This document shows, piece after piece, positions 7,739 through 11,145 of a DNA stretch of 11,145 bases. The stretch covers positions 1-11,145 of the forward strand of contig CAJMLF010000039.1 of NCBI GenBank assembly GCA_905214235.1. The letters run 5' to 3'. How positions within the stretch are numbered: the stretch's first letter is position 1; each line of letters begins with the position of its first letter. Origin of the DNA: an uncultured bacterium (GTDB lineage Bacteria > Bacillota > Bacilli > Lactobacillales > Lactobacillaceae). The notes below the pieces were generated by a model. It saw nothing but the letters and a program-made list of their open reading frames with translations. It did no database searches and was not told where the DNA came from. Both the position numbers and the translations under genes were made by a program.

Positions 7739-7828
7739 ATGCTAAAAGTAAATGAAGAACTAACAAAGCTTGATGAGCAGGCTGTTAAAGAAGAATTAGC
7801 CCTGTTGACTGCCGCTTTAAACGGCTAA
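7739..7828 (+). CDS. Small protein, zero-frame product (29 aa) upstream of guaA
   Basis: An ATG at 7739 follows a perfect AAGGAGG (7724-7730) by 8 bases, one of the best ribosome binding sites in the window. The zero frame encodes 29 residues (MLKVNEELTKLDEQAVKEEL then ALLTAALNG), strongly amphipathic and helical in character, ending at TAA 7826. Just before the stop is TTTAAAC (7816-7822), phased as T TTA AAC, a canonical -1 slippery heptamer. In the -1 frame the reading stays open to TAA 7909-7911. No known family is recognised. It may be cotranscribed with the TPI-like gene 70 bases upstream. Confidence 0.55.
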   Translation: MLKVNEELTKLDEQAVKEELALLTAALNG

Positions 7829-7911
7829 CCCACTTTCATCATGAATATTCCATCCATTCACGGGCGGAATCTCAGGAATTGTTTGACCTGGGATTGCGCT
7901 CGTTTATGTAA
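7739..7911 (+). CDS. Possible -1 frameshift product (57 aa) or one-base-disrupted small gene
   Basis: If ribosomes slip -1 at TTTAAAC (7816-7822), the product is 57 residues: the 28-residue helical N-terminus joined to RLTHFHHEYSIHS and RAESQELFDLGLRSFM. The -1 tail uses ordinary codons, has no start or ribosome binding site of its own, and is closed upstream by TAA at 7786-7788. It therefore makes sense only as a continuation. The competing explanation is a single-base loss near the T3A3 run, which would make this a pseudogene of a protein of about 58 residues (for example GCT TTA AAA CGG restores the frame). A 9-bp hairpin (7868-7876 with 7887-7895, one wobble) lies in the tail but is about 46 bases after the slip site, far for a typical stimulator. 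Function unknown. Confidence 0.4.
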
Positions 7912-7945
7912 TGGCGAAAAAGAAACAATTATTTGTGATCGTCAG

Positions 7946-7974
7946 TTGACCGTCCGTCTTTTAGCCTGTAAACT
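7946..7974 (+). promoter_or_regulatory. Sigma-A promoter of guaA
   Basis: TTGACC (7946-7951) and TAAACT (7969-7974) are separated by exactly 17 bases, giving a predicted start near 7981 and a leader of about 32 bases. The leader is too short for a purine riboswitch, and no such motif is seen. Confidence 0.65.
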
Positions 7975-8012
7975 TAGGGAAAAGAGCAAATTTTGATGAA
8001 GGAAGTGGCAAC

Positions 8013-9566
8013 GTGGCAAACGTCAATTTAGATACATTTGACAAGATTATCGTCCTTGACTTTGGTAGCCAGTACAACCAGCTGATTACCCGGCGCTTGC
8101 GTGACTTCGGGGTTTACTCAGAGCTCCTCTCGCACAAGATTACGGCGGACGAAGTCAAGAAGATTAAGCCGAAGGGGATTATTTTCTCCGGAGGACCAAA
8201 CAGTGTCTATGATGAAGGTGCCTTTAAGGTTGATCCAGCAATCTTTAAGCTGGGTATTCCAATCTTAGGGATCTGTTACGGGATGCAATTGATGACTTAT
8301 GAACTCGGCGGTAAGGTCGAAAAGGCGGATAATTCGGAATACGGCCGGGCCGATATTAAGGTGTTGGACAAGGATGCCCCTTTATTTAAGGGTCTGCCAG
8401 AAAAGCAGTATGTTTGGATGAGCCATGGGGACCTTGTTACCGAAGCTCCAGCTGGTTTCAAGGTTACGGCAACCAGCAAAAACTGCCCAATCTCTGCGAT
8501 TGCGGATGATAAGCGGAAGTTCTACGGTATCCAGTTCCACGCGGAAGTTCGGAACTCAGAATACGGGTTGGACATCCTGCGGCGCTTTGCCTTTGACGTC
8601 TGTGGTGCCAAGGACAATTGGACAATGGATGACTTCATTGACCTGCAAATTGACCACATTCGCAAGGAAGTGGGCGACAAGAAGGTTATCCTGGGCCTGT
8701 CCGGTGGGGTGGACTCCAGCGTGACCGCCGTTTTGATCCACAAGGCAATTGGTGACCAACTGACCTGCATCTTCGTTGACCACGGTCTGTTGCGGAAAAA
8801 CGAAGCCGACCAAGTGATGAACGCCTTGAACCGTGACCTTGGTGTCAACATTGTCAAAGTTGATGCTGCGGACCGCTTCCTTGGTAAGTTGAAGGGCGTT
8901 ACCGATCCTGAAAAGAAGCGGAAGATTATCGGTAAGGAATTCATCGAGGTCTTCAATGAAGAAGCCAAGAAGATTCCGGACGCGGACTTCCTGGCTCAAG
9001 GAACCCTGTACACCGATGTAATTGAGTCGGGGACTGATACGGCCCAGACAATTAAGTCCCACCACAATGTTGGGGGCCTACCGAAGAAGCTCGGCTTTAA
9101 GCTGATTGAACCACTGCGGAAACTCTTTAAGGACGAAACCCGTGAATTAGGTGAGAAGCTGGGAATTCCGCACGAGTTAGTATGGCGACAACCATTCCCT
9201 GGCCCCGGCTTGGGAATCCGGGTAATTGGCGAAATTACGCCTGAGAAACTGGAAATTGTCCGGGAAAGTGACGCTATCCTGCGTGATGAAATCAAGAAGG
9301 CCGGCTTGGACGAGAAGATTTGGCAGTACTTCACTGTCCTACCAGGAATTCGTTCCGTCGGCGTGATGGGGGATGGCCGGACCTACGACTACGCGGTTGC
9401 TATCCGGGCAGTCACCTCAATTGATGGGATGACGGCGGACTTTGCCAAGATTCCGTGGGATGTTCTGCAAAAGATTTCGGTGCGGATCGTAAACGAAGTC
9501 GACCACGTTAACCGGATCCTTTACGATGTCACGAGTAAGCCGCCTTCGACAATCGAGTACGAGTGA
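8013..9566 (+). CDS. guaA: GMP synthase (glutamine-hydrolysing)
   Basis: This 517-residue cytoplasmic enzyme converts XMP to GMP using glutamine and ATP, the last step of de novo guanine nucleotide synthesis. The N-terminal class I glutamine amidotransferase shows GICYGMQ with nucleophile C88, plus H176 and E178 in IQFHAEV; the family more often has HPEV, and I recall the Ala form in lactobacilli. The ATP pyrophosphatase domain has the P-loop LSGGVDSS (229-236). The C-terminal dimerisation and XMP-binding domain ends in KPPSTIEYE. Length is typical. GTG 8013 is chosen because AAGGA (7999-8003) lies 9 bases upstream and the protein then begins at the usual place. It is the last clearly core gene before the accessory region; guaA is a known integration hotspot for genomic islands in many bacteria. 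Confidence 0.97.
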   Translation: MANVNLDTFDKIIVLDFGSQYNQLITRRLRDFGVYSELLSHKITADEVKKIKPKGIIFSGGPNSVYDEGAFKVDPAIFKLGIPILGICYGMQLMTYELGGKVEKADNSEYGRADIKVLDKDAPLFKGLPEKQYVWMSHGDLVTEAPAGFKVTATSKNCPISAIADDKRKFYGIQFHAEVRNSEYGLDILRRFAFDVCGAKDNWTMDDFIDLQIDHIRKEVGDKKVILGLSGGVDSSVTAVLIHKAIGDQLTCIFVDHGLLRKNEADQVMNALNRDLGVNIVKVDAADRFLGKLKGVTDPEKKRKIIGKEFIEVFNEEAKKIPDADFLAQGTLYTDVIESGTDTAQTIKSHHNVGGLPKKLGFKLIEPLRKLFKDETRELGEKLGIPHELVWRQPFPGPGLGIRVIGEITPEKLEIVRESDAILRDEIKKAGLDEKIWQYFTVLPGIRSVGVMGDGRTYDYAVAIRAVTSIDGMTADFAKIPWDVLQKISVRIVNEVDHVNRILYDVTSKPPSTIEYE

Positions 9567-9591
9567 TGTTATAGGATAATATGAAGAGGGA

Positions 9592-9611
9592 AGCCTAAGA
9601 TAACGGCATTT
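9592..9611 (+). repeat. Left copy of 20-bp direct repeat (candidate attachment-site core)
   Basis: AGCCTAAGATAACGGCATTT begins 26 bases after the guaA stop. It recurs at 10255-10274 with one mismatch (the second C becomes A); the last 16 bases are identical. The pair brackets a gene-poor segment containing integrase-arm-like repeats, which suggests attL/attR or tandem att remnants. Confidence 0.6.
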
Positions 9612-9624
9612 GTAGAGGGGCAAA

Positions 9625-9676
9625 TTTGGTAGAAAAGGCAGTTTATTGCAAGTTGTCTACCAAAAGTCTACCAAAA
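9625..9676 (+). repeat. Arm-type-like repeat block 1 (TCTACCAAA)
   Basis: GTCTACCAAAA occurs twice head to tail with no gap (9655-9665 and 9666-9676), and its 9-bp core occurs once inverted, TTTGGTAGA (9625-9633). One inverted copy followed by two direct copies with an 11-base period, next to the att-like repeat, resembles arm-type binding sites of a tyrosine recombinase or its excisionase. Confidence 0.5.
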
Positions 9677-9696
9677 ACATCAATAGATAATACCGC

Positions 9697-9737
9697 AAAA
9701 GGTACTACGTAATTTGAGCTTGCGTAGTACCTTTTTT
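9697..9737 (+). terminator. Intrinsic terminator downstream of guaA
   Basis: AAAAGGTACTACG (9697-9709) and CGTAGTACCTTTT (9723-9735) form a perfect 13-bp stem with a 13-base loop and end in a run of six T (9732-9737). It is the first terminator after guaA and is preceded by A residues, so it may work in both directions. Confidence 0.85.
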
Positions 9738-9869
9738 GTTATTGCATTGGCACGCCATTGTTTTAAAATTACATATTTTAGCTATAAGTAATAATATAAT
9801 TATCTTTACAGGTTCTGTATATTATCCTTACTTAATTGTGAAGATAGGTATGTTCTTTATTTCCCAACA

Positions 9870-9929
9870 ATGCGTCCAGAAAAGGAAACTAAGGACAGCA
9901 AGAAGGGTAAGAAGAACAAGAAAAAGTAG
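9870..9929 (+). pseudogene. Lysine-rich 3' remnant of a deleted gene
   Basis: A 19-codon frame MRPEKETKDSKKGKKNKKK ends at TAG 9927-9929. The frame is open upstream only to about 9795 and loses coding character there (YNYLYRFCILSL). No ribosome binding site precedes the ATG. A terminator hairpin begins 5 bases after the stop. The highly charged tail with a proper terminator is best read as the end of a gene whose body was lost by deletion. The original protein cannot be identified. Confidence 0.35.
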
Positions 9930-9933
9930 TCTG

Positions 9934-9955
9934 AAAGCCTGATGTGACGGCTTTT
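9934..9955 (+). terminator. Hairpin terminator after the lysine-rich remnant
   Basis: AAAGCC (9934-9939) and GGCTTT (9949-9954) form a 6-bp stem with a 9-base loop, ending in TTTT. It directly follows the TAG at 9927-9929. Confidence 0.55.
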
Positions 9956-10012
9956 CGACGACTCTGTGAATTTAGACAAATTTAGTTGCTAGCTTGTAAA
10001 AAGTTAGTAATC

Positions 10013-10041
10013 TTGGTGTGTGTACACCAAAAATACACCAA
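10013..10041 (+). repeat. Arm-type-like repeat block 2 (TACACCAA)
   Basis: TTGGTGT (10013-10019) is inverted relative to ACACCAA (10024-10030) across four bases. TACACCAA is repeated directly at 10023-10030 and 10034-10041, an 11-base period. The layout (one inverted, two direct copies) and spacing mirror block 1, but the core differs (TACACCAA against TCTACCAAA), suggesting sites for a related but distinct recombinase. Confidence 0.45.
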
Positions 10042-10084
10042 ATTTAACTAAAATAAGTTGGTAAAAAGCTTTTGTTTAAAAGTT

Positions 10085-10261
10085 ATGGTTGAAATCCTAA
10101 GGCAATCTGTAATATTCGATGAGGGATCAAATAACCCTTGTTTTAGATTACTTTATTGGTTGAACGATAAAATCTGTTACTCCATTAAAAAAGACCTGCT
10201 AGGGCACGACAAGGCGAATTACAAGGGCTGCGCTAATAGATGCGAAAATGAAAGAGCATAA
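10085..10261 (+). CDS. Doubtful small ORF between the island repeats
   Basis: A 58-codon frame from ATG 10085 (or TTG 10058) ends exactly at the second 20-bp repeat, whose TAA supplies the stop. It contains four cysteines, with a C-terminal KGCANRCENERA. No Shine-Dalgarno lies upstream of either start, and no family is recognised. It may be a 3' remnant or chance. Confidence 0.2.
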   Translation: MVEILRQSVIFDEGSNNPCFRLLYWLNDKICYSIKKDLLGHDKANYKGCANRCENERA

Positions 10262-10274
10262 GATAACGGCATTT
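10255..10274 (+). repeat. Right copy of 20-bp direct repeat (candidate attachment-site core)
   Basis: AGCATAAGATAACGGCATTT matches 9592-9611 in 19 of 20 positions, with 16 identical bases at 10259-10274. The copies are 663 bases apart. The right copy lies upstream of the AT-rich DUF4365-like gene, so it may mark where one inserted segment ends and the next begins. Confidence 0.6.
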
Positions 10275-10479
10275 TGGCAATCTTAAGCCTAAGCCAACTC
10301 AGCAAAAGTAACACGTTTGTTTGCCACGGTGAAAGCATTCAATGTAAAAACTGGGTGTTTTTTTATTGAATAGTTAACGTTTATAGGATATGAACAATGT
10401 CAATAGTATTATTAAATTCCTATTATTTTGTATAATTAGTATAGTAATCAAACAAAGGAAAGGAACGGATTTGTAACGT
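10275..10479 (+). promoter_or_regulatory. Intergenic region with hairpin and promoter before the DUF4365-like gene
   Basis: ATTCAAT (10337-10343) and ATTGAAT (10365-10371) flank an inner AAAAAC/GTTTTT pair (10346-10351, 10357-10362). This gives a long AT-rich hairpin with an internal T run that may be a weak terminator. TATAAT at 10431-10436 is a good -10 with only a weak -35 (ATTATT, 10408-10413). The purine-rich AAAGGAAAGGAA (10454-10465) is the ribosome binding region, 14 bases before the ATG, longer than usual. Confidence 0.45.
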
Positions 10480-11109
10480 ATGGCTCGGCTTGATCAGAAA
10501 TCTATAGAACAATTAGGAATTAATAAAGTAGAGGATGCACTCTGGGACGTTAGAGACTGGGCTGATTCCTTTTTTAGTGAAAATGATAAGACTCCGCTGT
10601 TAGATGGCAATATATTAATTTATAGTAGTAAAAAACATTCAAATGCAAATTTAATTGGTTCAATTCGGTGCCAAATCAAATCAACGACTGCAAAGAATGT
10701 AAAGAAAAACCGCAAATATTATCAGCTTAATAGAGACTATTTAACTGGAATTCAAAAACTAGGAGGGGCATTACTGTTTGTAGTATGGGTGAAAGACCCT
10801 GATAACTACAAAATTTACTATCAAAGACTAACTCGGCTTTATATAACAACATTATTGGAAAATAGCAGTGCACAGAGGCCGGCTATTCCTTTAACTGGAT
10901 TTCCTGTTGATACGAACAATAGATTAGATGTTTTAAGACAAGCAGCTTTCGATTTAAATGCTACGGTTGAGAATAAATTGGTTGAGATTGAAAGACCAGA
11001 TAAAGTGATTCTTCCAACATATATGTTAGATCCTAAGAATTTCAAGGCTTCGATGGATAACTTGGAAAATCAAAATTTAACTATATATGCGGCAGATTGC
11101 AATAAATAA
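10480..11109 (+). CDS. DUF4365-like putative PD-(D/E)XK nuclease
   Basis: This 209-residue protein resembles DUF4365, a predicted endonuclease-fold family often found in defence or mobile contexts. Visible elements are an N-terminal helix with acidic residues (E10, E18), LLDGNILIY with D42 as candidate catalytic Asp, and IRCQIKST (62-69) with Q65 and K67 filling the QxK half of the active site. GGALLFVVWV (95-104) fits the core strand that follows in such folds. The C-terminal 100 residues are not recognised. The gene is clearly AT-rich (many AAT, TTA, ATA codons) against the GC-richer core genes to its left, a sign of transfer. No partner is visible inside the window. The next frame may begin at 11124. 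Confidence 0.5.
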   Translation: MARLDQKSIEQLGINKVEDALWDVRDWADSFFSENDKTPLLDGNILIYSSKKHSNANLIGSIRCQIKSTTAKNVKKNRKYYQLNRDYLTGIQKLGGALLFVVWVKDPDNYKIYYQRLTRLYITTLLENSSAQRPAIPLTGFPVDTNNRLDVLRQAAFDLNATVENKLVEIERPDKVILPTYMLDPKNFKASMDNLENQNLTIYAADCNK

Positions 11110-11123
11110 CTTGAACAAATTTA

Positions 11124-11145
11124 ATGACGCAGATTAAGCAAGAAG
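11124..11145 (+). CDS. Possible start of a further gene, cut by the window end
   Basis: ATG at 11124 opens MTQIKQE and runs to the window edge, 14 bases after the preceding stop. No Shine-Dalgarno is visible, so it may equally be non-coding. Confidence 0.15.

Noticed and set aside
7911..7949. A 12-codon frame MAKKKQLFVIVS whose ATG overlaps the -1 frame stop (TAATG).
   Set aside because: No ribosome binding site, very short, and its end overlaps the guaA -35 element; coupling is conceivable but unsupported.
7669..8012. Possible purine riboswitch upstream of guaA.
   Set aside because: The predicted transcript start leaves only about 32 bases of leader, and no riboswitch core was seen.
9569..9578. 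TTATAGGATA after guaA also occurs at 10381-10390.
   Set aside because: Ten AT-rich bases repeated once in this composition can arise by chance and it does not extend.
9608..9625. Inverted ATTTG/CAAAT flanking eight bases at the left repeat, like a recombinase core site.
   Set aside because: The right repeat does not preserve the second arm, so it is not supported as part of the duplicated core.
9736..9942. A 68-codon plus-strand frame starting with TTG.
   Set aside because: The start lies in the T run of a terminator, there is no ribosome binding site, and the sequence lacks coding character; the lysine-rich frame offset from it is more plausible.
1..11145. CRISPR arrays, rRNA or tRNA genes, intact insertion sequences or an integrase gene.
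   Set aside because: No regularly spaced repeats, no recognisable RNA gene sequence, and no frame with transposase or integrase motifs were seen on either strand.

Overview
The window looks like the chromosome of a Gram-positive lactic acid bacterium, most likely a heterofermentative lactobacillus of the Limosilactobacillus (reuteri/fermentum) group. This rests on gene content (PreT/PreA, type I CoaA, an FLP-like Crp/Fnr regulator, an H2O-forming-type NADH oxidase), strong AGGAGG-type ribosome binding sites, and moderate-GC core genes next to an AT-rich accessory gene. The species is inferred from remembered family features, not from a search.

Left part (1-3540), plus strand: the 3' part of preT and the overlapping preA encode an NAD(P)-dependent dihydropyrimidine dehydrogenase-type enzyme. 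A strong terminator follows, then coaA (pantothenate kinase) with its own extended -10 promoter and terminator.

Redox module (3554-5718): a minus-strand Crp/Fnr-family regulator and a divergent plus-strand NADH oxidase-type flavoprotein share a short intergenic region. It carries one perfect FNR box (TTGATTTAAATCAA, 4220-4233). The box is centred at -41.5 from the predicted flavoprotein start, the class II activator position, and lies over the predicted start of the regulator's own transcript. This suggests activation of the oxidase and autorepression from a single operator.

Middle (5719-8012): a minus-strand AAA ATPase with a DUF4143-type C-terminus converges on the oxidase gene through a bidirectional terminator. 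Next is a 168-residue protein that I read as a degenerate triosephosphate isomerase homologue, with Arg where the catalytic Glu should be. It is followed by a small gene with a perfect Shine-Dalgarno whose 29-residue frame ends just after a canonical -1 slippery heptamer, TTTAAAC. The -1 frame continues for 29 more sensible codons, so this is either programmed frameshifting or a one-base disruption. Then come a sigma-A promoter and guaA (GMP synthase).

Right part (9567-11145): the region downstream of guaA looks like a genomic-island junction. A 20-bp repeat with one mismatch (16 bp exact) occurs at 9592-9611 and 10255-10274. The roughly 640 bp between the copies holds two similarly organised blocks of 11-bp-period repeats resembling integrase arm sites, a strong terminator, and the lysine-rich 3' remnant of a gene with its own terminator, but no intact mobility gene. 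Beyond the second repeat lies an AT-rich gene for a DUF4365-like putative nuclease, probably the first cargo gene of an accessory or defence island that continues past the window.
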